DNA of 41,963 nucleotides, taken from positions 1 through 41,963 of the forward strand of contig NZ_BDCE01000089.1 in the NCBI RefSeq assembly GCF_001613345.1. Direction: 5' to 3'. Source of the DNA: Nocardia uniformis NBRC 13702 (lineage in GTDB: Bacteria > Actinomycetota > Actinomycetes > Mycobacteriales > Mycobacteriaceae). A program made the position numbers and the translations under genes. Positions 25,193 to 33,703 of the stretch are shown here, piece by piece; the stretch's first letter is position 1, and each line of letters begins with the position of its first letter. The notes beneath the pieces were generated by a model. That model ran no database searches. It saw only the letters and a list, made by a program, of their open reading frames with translations, and was not told the origin of the DNA.

Positions 25193-27374
25193 TACGGACC
25201 ATCAGCTTTCGCATCAGATCCGCCTCGACGAACAGGGCGAAGGAGGCGTACCCGCGCCAGACTCGACGCCACTCCCCCGCTACCGCCGCCGAGCCCGCGT
25301 TCCGCGCGACCGAGTCCAGATAGCCATTGATGATGTCGACGGCTTGCCGGGCGTGTCCGGCGGACACATTGTCGATGGTCAGGTGCGCTTCCTCGTAACA
25401 GGTGTCGAGGCCGTGGTGACGCAGCTTCTGAATCTCGTGCAGCCGCACTTCGCCGAGTCCGAAAAGCTCTATGCCGAGGGTGAATCCGAGAATTTCGGGA
25501 TAGCGGCTATCCGGGAACAGCCCGAGGCTCAATTGGTGATTCGCGAAGGCGTAGGGCAGCTCGGGCAGTACTCGCTCTTCGATGAACGCCCGCTCCCGAA
25601 TGTGCGGCAGCTCGATCGACATGCTCGCGAGCACCCGATTGATCAGGGTGATGTGGTTCTTCGCCAGATCACCGCGACCCATCTCGTCGGCGTGGATCGC
25701 GTGCACGGCGGCCACACCGGGCCGGTCGACTCGTCCGACATTGCCGATGCGATGTATCCACGCGCCGTCGACGAGCGCGGCGAGCGCGTATCTCTTCTGG
25801 TTCTCGATCACCGCGTCGCGATCGGGTATCTCATCGAGTGGCCGGTACGGGCCGACCAGCTTTGCCCAGTAGATATCCTCGACCCGCTCCAGCAGTGCGC
25901 CGGCACTGTATTCGAACCAGCTGGCATCGGTGAAGCGGCCACTCGAACCACCGGTGAAGAGCAACTCCGCCCGCTCGAGTACCTGGTCGGTGTAGTCGCG
26001 TGCCCGGGTGATGGTGCCGGGATATTTCTCGATATTCACCAGGCGGTGGAACAACTCTCGCGGCTTCCACCGCGCCGCGTCTCGCGGGTCCACCGTCACC
26101 AGTTCCACGTCCGCCGGACGGTAGGCAGCGATGGCGGTGTCCCAATTCCGCGCCGCGTCGTCGCCGGCGGTGCAGGCACCGGCCGCCGGACCGGCGGGTT
26201 CACCCACCGCGACGGCCTTCGACCACGCCGTGAGCACCTCCGCTTCGGCATCGTCGAAGATGCCGAACATCGGCCCGCCGAACTTGATCGAGTCCAGCAG
26301 CCGATTGCCACCCGCCGGTCCCGGCCGCAGTTGGCGAGAACCGCGCAACTGCGAAACGAACCGCGCGACATCGAGTTCCGGATCGGCGAGGGTGTCCGAC
26401 AGTTTCCGCCCGCCGATGCGCACGCCGCCGTGCTGACTACCCGCGTAGCGCGCGTGCCGGGTGATGATCTGGCCCACCCGCTCGTCCAGGGAGAGACGGC
26501 CGTGCCATTGCGCCAGGTCCACCAGCGCGCCGACGTGCTCGGTCTCGAGCCGGATGACCAGACGGATGGCGCGCAGCAGCCGTGGCACGTCCGTTGCCGC
26601 GGTGCCGGACATTCGGGCGTAGCCGAGAAAGTCCGCAATGATCCGATCGAGATTCGGTCGCGGACCGCTGCCTACGTCGAGCAGGCGATCATCCACACCC
26701 ATCATGCCGAATGTGTAGTGCACCGCGATGATCTCGGGCAGGAAGTTGGCGGGCAGGCGGCTCAGGGCGAGATAGAACGAGGCACTGTGCACGGTCAATG
26801 GACGAGCCTGCGTGACGCTCAGGAATTCACGGGCGGTGACTTCGGGGAGAAAGACCCCCGCTGCGGCCAGGGCACGACGGCGGAGCTGTCCTATCGCATT
26901 GCCGGGTTCTCCGGCCCCGTGCCGGAAGAAGCTGTGTGCCACCAACTGATTGACAAGTGCGGACGGCTGCGTCGCGGGCTGGGAGACCGTGTCGTTCCAG
27001 CACCCGTCCAGCAGGGCGATCGGCGCACGCTGGCGCAGGACGATTCGCCTGGTCTCCGCATCGCAGGCGCGCAGGGTATCGATCAGGGGGCGCAACCGGA
27101 TCCGGGCAGTGGCGACTTCGCCCGCGATGTCCTCGGCCGTGGTGTCACGCGCGGCGGGCAGCGGGGCGGCCGCGAGGAATGCGGCGATGATCCGCCGGGC
27201 AATGAGTACCGACGCTTCGTTCTCCTGCTCCATGAGTAGTTCACGCCACACCGCGTCGGTACCCGAGGCAAGTACCCGGTCGGCTTCGGCGGCAGCGGCG
27301 TGGCTGAATTCGAAACGGCCCGGTGGCAGGGACGTCGACATGTCGATGGGGCGCGTCAGCGCATCGGCGGACAT
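25182..27374 (-). CDS. Large haem-oxygenase-like diiron protein, possibly two domains
   Basis: The product is 730 aa, far longer than single-domain members (about 230-350 aa). The C-terminal part (about 560-720) has the layout of the iron-containing redox enzyme family: NHITLINRV (about 573), PEILGFTLGIE (about 625) and EEAHLTIDNVSAGHA (about 662-676), the last carrying candidate metal-binding Glu, His, Asp and His. An N-terminal half has a similar pattern (LPANFLPEIIAVHY about 205-220; RLETEHVGAL about 273), suggesting an internal duplication. The family includes UndA, BesC and the N-oxygenating SznF domain. The ATG at 27374 overlaps the preceding stop by one base (TGATG). An oxidative role on nitrogen or on an acyl chain is inferred; the reaction is unknown. 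Confidence 0.68.
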   Translation of the reverse strand: MSADALTRPIDMSTSLPPGRFEFSHAAAAEADRVLASGTDAVWRELLMEQENEASVLIARRIIAAFLAAAPLPAARDTTAEDIAGEVATARIRLRPLIDTLRACDAETRRIVLRQRAPIALLDGCWNDTVSQPATQPSALVNQLVAHSFFRHGAGEPGNAIGQLRRRALAAAGVFLPEVTAREFLSVTQARPLTVHSASFYLALSRLPANFLPEIIAVHYTFGMMGVDDRLLDVGSGPRPNLDRIIADFLGYARMSGTAATDVPRLLRAIRLVIRLETEHVGALVDLAQWHGRLSLDERVGQIITRHARYAGSQHGGVRIGGRKLSDTLADPELDVARFVSQLRGSRQLRPGPAGGNRLLDSIKFGGPMFGIFDDAEAEVLTAWSKAVAVGEPAGPAAGACTAGDDAARNWDTAIAAYRPADVELVTVDPRDAARWKPRELFHRLVNIEKYPGTITRARDYTDQVLERAELLFTGGSSGRFTDASWFEYSAGALLERVEDIYWAKLVGPYRPLDEIPDRDAVIENQKRYALAALVDGAWIHRIGNVGRVDRPGVAAVHAIHADEMGRGDLAKNHITLINRVLASMSIELPHIRERAFIEERVLPELPYAFANHQLSLGLFPDSRYPEILGFTLGIELFGLGEVRLHEIQKLRHHGLDTCYEEAHLTIDNVSAGHARQAVDIINGYLDSVARNAGSAAVAGEWRRVWRGYASFALFVEADLMRKLMVRNAN

Positions 27375-28057
27375 CAGCGCGGCGTTCCGGCGAGGTGACG
27401 AGCCAGTGCCTGAATATTCAGTGCCGCGGAGAACGCGTGGCCCCGAGTATTGAAGTGCAGTTTGTCGCTGCTGTAGATGCTCGGGTCGGCGGTCAGCGGA
27501 TGGTCCAGGAACTGCACGAAGATGGCCCCGAGTTCGCGTGACACCTCCTCGGTGAGGTGAGCGAGCGCACGTGTGGCGGCACTGACCGACCGCGCGTACT
27601 TCGCGGGCACCAGTTCCGCCTGGGTGAGGTCGAGCAGTCCGCACGTCACCACATCCGCGCCCTGGTCACGCAGTGCGGAGACGATGGCCGTCAGATCCGT
27701 GCGCACCCGCGCCGCATCGAATCCGGGGCGGAGCATATCGTTGCCACCGCAGGCGACGAAGGCCAGATCCGGTCCGAACTCCAGTGCGGCATCGAGTTGG
27801 GTCGCGCGTACTTCCGCGGTGGTCAGATCGCGCCTGCCGAGATTGATCGAGGTGAATTCCGGCTGGATTTCGCGCAGGGCGGTTTCGATGCGTTCGGACC
27901 AGGACAGGTCGGCGAATCCCGGCAGCGGCTCCCGAATGCCCTCCGCGACACTGTCTCCGAGCGTCACCATCCGCTGCCACGGTGCGCCGCGAAGCATCTC
28001 GACGGCGGTGGCAGTGCTTATTGCGAAGAGGTCGGTTTCCTCGGTCGGTGTGGTCAT
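27374..28057 (-). CDS. SGNH/GDSL-family hydrolase
   Basis: The product is 227 aa without a signal peptide, so it is probably cytoplasmic. All blocks of the family are present: GDS nucleophile block LGDSVAEG (about residue 34), GGND in ACGGNDMLR, and the C-terminal catalytic Asp-xx-His in DKLHFN. It overlaps the diiron gene upstream by 4 bp and touches the haem-oxygenase-like gene downstream (TGATG). Within a carrier-protein pathway it could act as a thioesterase or esterase releasing the product or removing a protecting acyl group. The sequence does not reveal which. Confidence 0.87.
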   Translation of the reverse strand: MTTPTEETDLFAISTATAVEMLRGAPWQRMVTLGDSVAEGIREPLPGFADLSWSERIETALREIQPEFTSINLGRRDLTTAEVRATQLDAALEFGPDLAFVACGGNDMLRPGFDAARVRTDLTAIVSALRDQGADVVTCGLLDLTQAELVPAKYARSVSAATRALAHLTEEVSRELGAIFVQFLDHPLTADPSIYSSDKLHFNTRGHAFSAALNIQALARHLAGTPR

Positions 28058-29166
28058 GCGATGTCTTCCTTTCCCGCAGCGATGGTGTCGGCCACTTCCC
28101 TGCCCCGGACCCGGCGCTCCTGGCGGTCGATCTCCCGGGCAAGCCGTTCATCCTCGGCATTGATCGCGGCACCGTCGATGTCACTGAAGCCGAGGACCCC
28201 GAGATCCCGCAGCGCCTGCTGCATGCGCGGCCCGAACAGGTTGATATCGCGCAGCGTCGGGACGATCCGGGAGAAGAGCCGGCGGCGGAATTCCCGCATG
28301 GCGGGCGAGCGCCGGGCCAGCGCGATGCACTCCTCGGCTCCGTAATCGAGGTTGCGCCACATATCCTCACCGGCGAAACGGTCACGCAGGGTCCAGCACG
28401 CCTCGATGGCGAATTCCTCGCGCTCACGTAGTTCGGCGTCGGTGAGCTGGCGGTAGAAATCGCGCAGCGCGAGGCGACCGAACGCGACGTGACGGGCCTC
28501 GTCCTGCAGCACGTAGGCGTTCAGGGTGCGGGCCAGGGGATCTCGCAGGCGGTCGCGTTGAATGCTGAACGAGGCGAGCGCGAGTCCCTCGATGAGCACC
28601 TGCACGCCGAGATAGGTGATATCCCAGCGGCTGTCGCGGACAATGGTTTCGAACAGACCGCGCAGCGGGGTCGACATGCCGTACCGCACACCAATTTTGG
28701 TGTCCAGCATCCGCTGATACACCTCGACATGACGGGCCTCGTCCATAACCTGGGTGGCGGCATAGAACTTGGCATCCATATCCGGCACGGTCTGCACCAC
28801 TTTCGCGGCACAGACCAGCCCACCCTGCTCGCCGTGCAGGAACTGGGAATACAACCAGCCCGCCAGGTGCTGCCGCACGGTGATCCGCTCGGTTTCCGGT
28901 AGCGCCCGCCAGAGGTCCGAGTCGGCGATCCACACGAATTCGTCCGGCATGCCGATCGGATTGTCCGGATCAACCTCATGCGACCAGTCCAGCCGGACCT
29001 CAGCGTCCCACTGCCGTTGCTTGCCCTTCCCGTACAGGGCGAGCAGCCGTTCGTTCCCGGCGTCGTAGTCCCAGCTGAATACCGTCGCTCCACCGGTTTC
29101 GAGCGACCAGCTCCCGCCGAGTGCGGCCATCCGCTCGGCCTCGCTCGGTGAACTCCCGCTATTCAT
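28054..29166 (-). CDS. Ferritin-like diiron oxygenase
   Basis: The product is 370 aa. A four-helix-bundle diiron core is indicated by Glu in HGEQGG (about 111) and two copies of DEARH (about 142-146 and 221-225), each providing ExxH. A fourth Glu is likely in LIEGLALAS (about 193). The pattern is that of ribonucleotide-reductase-R2-like or AurF-like oxygenases, some of which oxidize amines to hydroxylamine, nitroso or nitro groups and hydrazines to azoxy groups. The ATG at 29166 overlaps the previous stop by one base. It is the second non-haem diiron protein of this operon. N-oxygenation of the hydrazine product is an attractive but untested assignment; desaturation or hydroxylation of the lipid chain is the alternative. 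Confidence 0.8.
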   Translation of the reverse strand: MNSGSSPSEAERMAALGGSWSLETGGATVFSWDYDAGNERLLALYGKGKQRQWDAEVRLDWSHEVDPDNPIGMPDEFVWIADSDLWRALPETERITVRQHLAGWLYSQFLHGEQGGLVCAAKVVQTVPDMDAKFYAATQVMDEARHVEVYQRMLDTKIGVRYGMSTPLRGLFETIVRDSRWDITYLGVQVLIEGLALASFSIQRDRLRDPLARTLNAYVLQDEARHVAFGRLALRDFYRQLTDAELREREEFAIEACWTLRDRFAGEDMWRNLDYGAEECIALARRSPAMREFRRRLFSRIVPTLRDINLFGPRMQQALRDLGVLGFSDIDGAAINAEDERLAREIDRQERRVRGREVADTIAAGKEDIA

Positions 29167-30125
29167 CACCGGACTCCCGTCACCGCAGCGGATTCCATGC
29201 GCGAGGTCACTCCGGCGAACGCCCATTTCGGTCCCGGCCCGCCGTCGGCATCGATCACCAGCGGAGCGCCCGCCTCGACAGCGCACGGCAGCAAGCGGTT
29301 CAAGCGACTGCCGCAGCAGGCTTGCCGGAACTCGTCGGCATCCTCGGCCGCCAGGTGCGCGAAGACGACATCCAGGGGCCTCCAGCGTCCCTGTTCGTGC
29401 ACCTCGGTCCAGGCGTGGTCGCTGCCGAGCAGGCCGAGCAGATAGCCGCGACGGGTTCTGGCGCGTAATCCACTGTCCCGCAATCTGTCCGCGAGTACCG
29501 CGCTCGCCACCACACAGTCGGCGATACCCAGATCCCACGCCCGCCGGTGGTCGGCTCGAAGACTCTCGGCAATGGTCTGGTAGACGACCCTCCCGGATGT
29601 GAAGGCGTCGAGGTGCTCATCGAATACCTCACGGACACCGATATTCTCGATGTCATATCGCTCACCGGAGAGTCGCACTCGGACCCGATACGGTTCGCTC
29701 TGGCGACCCGTCGGCACGGTCGGGGCCGGGATGTCGGAGTCCGCAGCATCGAGGGCCTCGATCCCGTCGGCCCGCAGATCGGGTACGGCGGCGGCCAGAG
29801 CACCCCGCCGCCCCACGGGCAAATGCACCGTGATGGTCCAGGTGACCGGCCGCAGCCACGACTGCGGCGTACCGGCGGCGAACCGCAGCAGCAGCCGCTG
29901 TGCCAGTTCGGGTACGGTGAGTCCACTGTGCGAGCAGGCACCGGCATTGACCACATCGGCGTAGTCGAACAGCAGGCCTCGCAGGGGATCGAGCCGGTGC
30001 TGTAACCCATCCGACGCCAGTGCCGCCACCTGTGCGGTGTCGAACCCCAGTAGTTCGGCCGCCTCCGCGACGGTGGTGTCGAAGACTGCCAGATCGGCCG
30101 GCGTCTGTACGAATCGGAGATTCAC
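29166..30125 (-). CDS. Transglutaminase-fold protein, possible amide synthase
   Basis: The product is 319 aa. Residues about 195-255 form a transglutaminase-like catalytic core: Cys in GIADCVVAS (about 200), His in SDHAWTEV (about 236) and Asp in PLDVVF (about 249), the expected Cys-His-Asp order. The GTG at 30125 overlaps the carrier gene stop (GTGA); the frame is open further upstream but that part overlaps the carrier and ligase genes. In andrimid biosynthesis a transglutaminase homologue (AdmF) joins a fatty acyl carrier thioester to an amino acyl carrier. Here the gene follows a fatty acyl-AMP ligase and its carrier, so acyl transfer from that carrier to a hydrazine or amino group is a reasonable hypothesis. 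Confidence 0.75.
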   Translation of the reverse strand: MNLRFVQTPADLAVFDTTVAEAAELLGFDTAQVAALASDGLQHRLDPLRGLLFDYADVVNAGACSHSGLTVPELAQRLLLRFAAGTPQSWLRPVTWTITVHLPVGRRGALAAAVPDLRADGIEALDAADSDIPAPTVPTGRQSEPYRVRVRLSGERYDIENIGVREVFDEHLDAFTSGRVVYQTIAESLRADHRRAWDLGIADCVVASAVLADRLRDSGLRARTRRGYLLGLLGSDHAWTEVHEQGRWRPLDVVFAHLAAEDADEFRQACCGSRLNRLLPCAVEAGAPLVIDADGGPGPKWAFAGVTSRMESAAVTGVR

Positions 30126-30361
30126 GCCTGCTCCGCGATGAGTTTCGCGAGCTGCCGCACGGTGGTCGCGGCATAGGCGGTGTCGTCGGGAACCTGTATG
30201 CCGAGGACCGTTTCGACGTCCACGATGACGCGGAGCATGGCGAGCGAGTCGATGCCGGGTAAGTCGACGATCGCCTGGTCCGGTTCGACTTCGGCGGGGT
30301 CCAGTGCCAGCCGGGTCGCGAACGCGACGACGAGGGCAGCTTCCACGGTTTCCGCGTTCAT
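30122..30361 (-). CDS. Acyl carrier protein
   Basis: The product is 79 aa, a minimal acyl carrier with phosphopantetheine Ser39 in GIDSLAML. The ATG at 30361 overlaps the upstream ligase stop as ATGA; a longer in-frame start at 30394 lies inside that gene and is not supported. Coupling to a fatty acyl-AMP ligase gene indicates that it receives an activated fatty acid. It is more acidic and closer to fatty-acid-type carriers than the carrier at 17826-18095, so the operon has two dedicated carriers, probably one for the lipid and one for the hydrazine fragment. Confidence 0.88.
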   Translation of the reverse strand: MNAETVEAALVVAFATRLALDPAEVEPDQAIVDLPGIDSLAMLRVIVDVETVLGIQVPDDTAYAATTVRQLAKLIAEQA

Positions 30362-31962
30362 GCGAGCGCGCCTTCCTCTGTGATGCGACAGCACAGCTCG
30401 CGGGCCGCCTGGCGGCGCACCTTGCCGGAGCTGGTGTAAGGAATCGTCTTGGGTGCAACGGGATACACCCGGGCGATATCGGGCCCCAGTGCCGCCCGGA
30501 TCGCCGATTCGACGTCCGCGGCCAAGTCGTCGGCCGCCTCCGGAGCGAGTGGTGTTTCGAGCAGGACGGCAATGTATTCGGCCTCGGGTCCGGTGATGCC
30601 GATCGCGGCGCAGCGACCGGTGTCCGCGTCCGGGAAGCGCCGGACGATCTCCTCGATGTCTTCGGCGTAGTAGTTCTGCCCGTGCTGGATCATCATGTTC
30701 TTGCCTCGACCGACGATGTAGAGCTCGCCGCCGTGCTCGAAACCGAGGTCGCCGGTACGCAGCCAGCCATCGCCGGTGAACGGTTGCCCGGCATCCGGAA
30801 CGCCCAGATAGCCGCCCATGACCGCGGCACCGGATACCTCGATTTCCCCCACGCGACCCGATTCACCTACGCGCCAGCGCATTTGGCCGGCAGCACGGCC
30901 CGCGCTCACCACCGTTCGCGCGGCGTCGGAGTTCTCGGGCACCGACCGAGCCGTATCTCCGGGGCCGAGCCGGAATCGGTCCACGGTCAGCGCCCGTGGC
31001 AGCGACCCCGGTGCCTGGCAAGTCACCATGAGGGTGGCTTCGGCCATGCCGTAGCAGGGGCGCATGGCCGCCGGGCGGAATCCGTTGGGCGCGAAGACTT
31101 CCGTGAATTCCCGAATGGTCTCCATCTGCACCGGCTCGGCACCGTTGAAGGCCAGCCGCCATCGGGAGAGATCCATTTCGGCGGGTACCCCGTCCCGGAA
31201 CGCGGTCGCGAGAGTTCGATAGCCGAAGTCCGGCATGGGCACCGCAGTGGTAGGCGATGCCGCGCACTCGTTCAGCCAGCGCCGGGGGTCGCGGGCGAAA
31301 TCCGCTGGACGCCAAAGGCATACCGGCGTGCCGTGAACGAGGCTGACAAGAGTGGCGAACAGGCCCATATCGTGGAACAGCGGCAGCCACAGCCCCATGC
31401 AGTCCTCGCCGGTCCAGGCGGCGGCATCGGCGATGACCTCCAGTCCGGCCACGATATTCGCGGCGGTGAGCGCGACGCCCTTCGGGGCGGAAGTGCTGCC
31501 GGAGGTGTACTGGATAACGGCGAATTCGTCCGGGCCCCGGGTCCGAGTCCGCCGCAAGGCATCCGGGTCGACTGCTTCGGTGATATCGCGAATCCGAACG
31601 CCCGTGAGGTCGCCGTCGAGCCGTTTCAACAACCGGGTGCCGGAATCGTCGACCAGCAGCGTGTCCAGCTCGGCGTCGTCGATGATGCGACGCAGGTGAT
31701 TCAGATACGCGCCGCCGCTGCCGAATGCTCCCGGCAGGGCGATCGGAACCGCCGCGGCTCCGGTGCGCAGACACGCCAGCAGGCCGCGCAACCACGGTTC
31801 GCCATTGGTCATCAGCACACCGACCCGACGGTCGCCGTCGATGATCGCGGCGGCCGTTTCGGCATCGCGCAGAATTCGCGAGACCGGAATCGATTGTCCC
31901 TCCGTCGGGAGGTGCAGCACCGTACGCGGCGTCACCGCACTGCTGATCGCGTCCCAGAGCAT
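30358..31962 (-). CDS. Fatty acyl-AMP ligase (FAAL/FadD-like)
   Basis: The product is 534 aa, an ANL superfamily enzyme of the FAAL type. It has QYTSGSTSAPKG (P-loop), the FAAL-typical LWLPLFHDMGL, CYGMAEATLMVT (A5), WLRTGDLGFEHGGELYIVGR (A7-A8 region) and a short C-terminal subdomain ending near SSGKVRRQAARE. FAALs make acyl-adenylates and pass them to carriers instead of CoA; the next gene is such a carrier. The ATG at 31962 has GGGAGGA nine bases upstream; the frame continues upstream without another ribosome site. It is the first gene of the fourteen-gene operon. Chain length and source are not visible, but the lipid-synthase operon 6 kb away is a candidate supplier. Confidence 0.9.
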   Translation of the reverse strand: MLWDAISSAVTPRTVLHLPTEGQSIPVSRILRDAETAAAIIDGDRRVGVLMTNGEPWLRGLLACLRTGAAAVPIALPGAFGSGGAYLNHLRRIIDDAELDTLLVDDSGTRLLKRLDGDLTGVRIRDITEAVDPDALRRTRTRGPDEFAVIQYTSGSTSAPKGVALTAANIVAGLEVIADAAAWTGEDCMGLWLPLFHDMGLFATLVSLVHGTPVCLWRPADFARDPRRWLNECAASPTTAVPMPDFGYRTLATAFRDGVPAEMDLSRWRLAFNGAEPVQMETIREFTEVFAPNGFRPAAMRPCYGMAEATLMVTCQAPGSLPRALTVDRFRLGPGDTARSVPENSDAARTVVSAGRAAGQMRWRVGESGRVGEIEVSGAAVMGGYLGVPDAGQPFTGDGWLRTGDLGFEHGGELYIVGRGKNMMIQHGQNYYAEDIEEIVRRFPDADTGRCAAIGITGPEAEYIAVLLETPLAPEAADDLAADVESAIRAALGPDIARVYPVAPKTIPYTSSGKVRRQAARELCCRITEEGALA

Positions 31963-32153
31963 GGTGTCTGTCCTCCCTACGGTCAGTCCGGACACTACCG
32001 ACGGACCACCCCGCCGATCGGTGACGTTCCACAGGTCCATGGATGGCGATAGGACTTCCCAATCGGGACCCGTTCCAGACCTCGCGCCCGGACATACTGC
32101 GAATCGAAAGCTGTTGCCAGAACCATCGATTCGACGCAGTTGGGACAGAAAAA
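31963..32153. promoter_or_regulatory. Divergent promoter region of hydrazine operon and DUF4442 gene
   Basis: These 191 bp separate the first gene of the leftward operon from the rightward thioesterase-like gene and must hold both promoters. I see no Zur-like box, no IdeR-like box and no strong operator; only a weak GTCCG-rich inverted repeat near 31985-32006. Regulation of the hydrazine operon therefore seems separate from that of block A. Confidence 0.45.
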
Positions 32154-32684
32154 ATGACCGAGACGTCGTTCTTCGACCGCGCGTTCGCGCCGTTCGTGCC
32201 ATTCGCCACCGAAGACCCGGATTTCGCCAAGCTCACCGAGATCGCCAATGCGGCCGTGCCGTTCGGTGTGTTCACCGGGGTCCAGGTCACCGAACTGGAC
32301 GCCGACCACGCGCTCGCCGTGGTACCGGACAACCCGGACCTGCGCAATCACGTCAAGACGGTGCACGCGGCGGCGCTGTACCTGGCCGCCGATATCGCCT
32401 GTGCGGTGGCCTTCGTCGGCGCGGCTGCCCCCGACCTGGGTGCGGTCGAGTGGATGGTGGTGCGCGACTCACACGCCGCGTTCTTCAAACCCGCCGTCGG
32501 ACGGATCCGCGCCATCGGCACCGTCGATCCGCGCGATGTGCGCGCCATTGCCGAGCGCACCGAGCAGGGCAAGTTCGACGTGGACACCCGGGCGATGCTC
32601 TACGACGCCAATGACGTGCTCGTCGGCAAGGTTTCGTTCCAGTACGTCACCAAGCTCGCCGCCCCGTCATCCACGGTCGTCTGA
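32154..32684 (+). CDS. DUF4442/PaaI-like hotdog thioesterase
   Basis: The product is 176 aa with a hotdog-fold pattern. The NHVKTVHAAALYLAAD segment is characteristic of DUF4442 and PaaI-like proteins, where this helix carries the acyl-thioester site. The ATG at 32154 starts MTETSFF; the frame is open further upstream but lacks a ribosome site there. It is followed after 17 bp by an alpha/beta hydrolase in the same direction. It diverges from the fatty acyl-AMP ligase operon, so it may hydrolyse acyl-CoA or acyl-carrier thioesters of the same pathway. It could equally be an ordinary chromosomal gene outside the cluster. Confidence 0.75.
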   Translation: MTETSFFDRAFAPFVPFATEDPDFAKLTEIANAAVPFGVFTGVQVTELDADHALAVVPDNPDLRNHVKTVHAAALYLAADIACAVAFVGAAAPDLGAVEWMVVRDSHAAFFKPAVGRIRAIGTVDPRDVRAIAERTEQGKFDVDTRAMLYDANDVLVGKVSFQYVTKLAAPSSTVV

Positions 32685-32701
32685 ACCAGGAGCTGATACA
32701 T

Positions 32702-33637
32702 ATGTCCACACCCGGTAAAACCCCGGTTTCCGATGCGGCACCACGCCCGAACAGTGAACGCCCTTCGGAGTTCTCCACCTTGGAGGCACTGCCGGTCACG
32801 GTGCCGAAGTCCGATGTCTCCGAGGCAGCCTCGTTCGTCGTTCGGTTACTGCCCGCCACCGACCCGACCGCACCGGTCATGTTGGTGTTGCCCGCCATCG
32901 CCCTGAAGGCGAAGTTCTATCTGCCGCTCGCCAAATCCCTGCATGAGGCCGGATTCTCCTCGGCAACAGTGGATTTGCGCGCCCAAGGGGAAAGCACCCC
33001 GCCGCTGGGCGAGGCGCGCAACTACGGTTACCGGCAGATGCTCGAGGCGGATCTGCCCGCGATTCTCGACGCGCTGCACGACCGTTTCCCGGAGGCGCCG
33101 ATCTTCCTGGTCGGGCACAGCCTCGGCGGCCAACTCTCGCTGCTCTACGGTGCGGCGCATCCGGACCAGCTCGCCGGTGTCATCACCATCGCCACCGGAG
33201 TCGTCTACTGGCGCGCCTTCGACCCGAAGCGCTGGGCCTCGGTCCTGTACGGCAGCCAGTACGTCGGCGTGGTCTCGCGTCTGCGCGGTATCTGGCCCGG
33301 CGGCAAGGTAATGGGCGGCCCGATGGCGGGCGGCGTCATGGTCGACTGGTCCTGGCACGCCCTGACCGGCCGCTACCGGCCGGCGGGCACGAAGCTGAAT
33401 TACGATCGCCTCCTCGGTGATTCGCCGCTGCGCACCCTCATGGTCTCCTTCGAGTCCGACCCGCTGGGCCCGAAGTCGACCGTGGACCACCTCGCCGGCC
33501 GCCTGAAGGCCGCACAGCTCACCCGGTGGCATCTGGGCCCGGACTCCGGCCTGGAGAATCTGGACCACTTCGCCTGGATCAAGGACAGCCCGTCGCTCGG
33601 CGCGCGCTTCGCCGAATGGGTGCGGGAAGGTCGGTAG
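32702..33637 (+). CDS. Alpha/beta hydrolase
   Basis: The product is 311 aa, an alpha/beta-hydrolase fold with nucleophile elbow GHSLGG (about residue 140), a probable acid Asp in SDPLGP and the catalytic His in LDHFAW. An N-terminal extension of about 60 residues is low in complexity. AGGAG lies nine bases before the ATG at 32702. It forms a two-gene unit with the DUF4442 gene and ends 24 bp before a strong terminator. It resembles serine hydrolases annotated as lysophospholipase-like esterases; the substrate is unknown and membership in the cluster is uncertain. Confidence 0.8.
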   Translation: MSTPGKTPVSDAAPRPNSERPSEFSTLEALPVTVPKSDVSEAASFVVRLLPATDPTAPVMLVLPAIALKAKFYLPLAKSLHEAGFSSATVDLRAQGESTPPLGEARNYGYRQMLEADLPAILDALHDRFPEAPIFLVGHSLGGQLSLLYGAAHPDQLAGVITIATGVVYWRAFDPKRWASVLYGSQYVGVVSRLRGIWPGGKVMGGPMAGGVMVDWSWHALTGRYRPAGTKLNYDRLLGDSPLRTLMVSFESDPLGPKSTVDHLAGRLKAAQLTRWHLGPDSGLENLDHFAWIKDSPSLGARFAEWVREGR

Positions 33638-33661
33638 AGCCCAGCAGCCCTTCCGACACAG

Positions 33662-33703
33662 AAACGGCCGGCCCGCCTCAGCGTCGAGGCGGGCCGGCCG
33701 TTT
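33662..33703. terminator. Bidirectional rho-independent terminator
   Basis: A perfect 18-bp stem (33662-33679 with 33686-33703) closes a 6-nt loop. It begins with AAA and ends with TTT, so it reads as an intrinsic terminator on both strands. It lies between the convergent alpha/beta hydrolase and biotin carboxylase genes and should end both transcripts. Confidence 0.93.
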
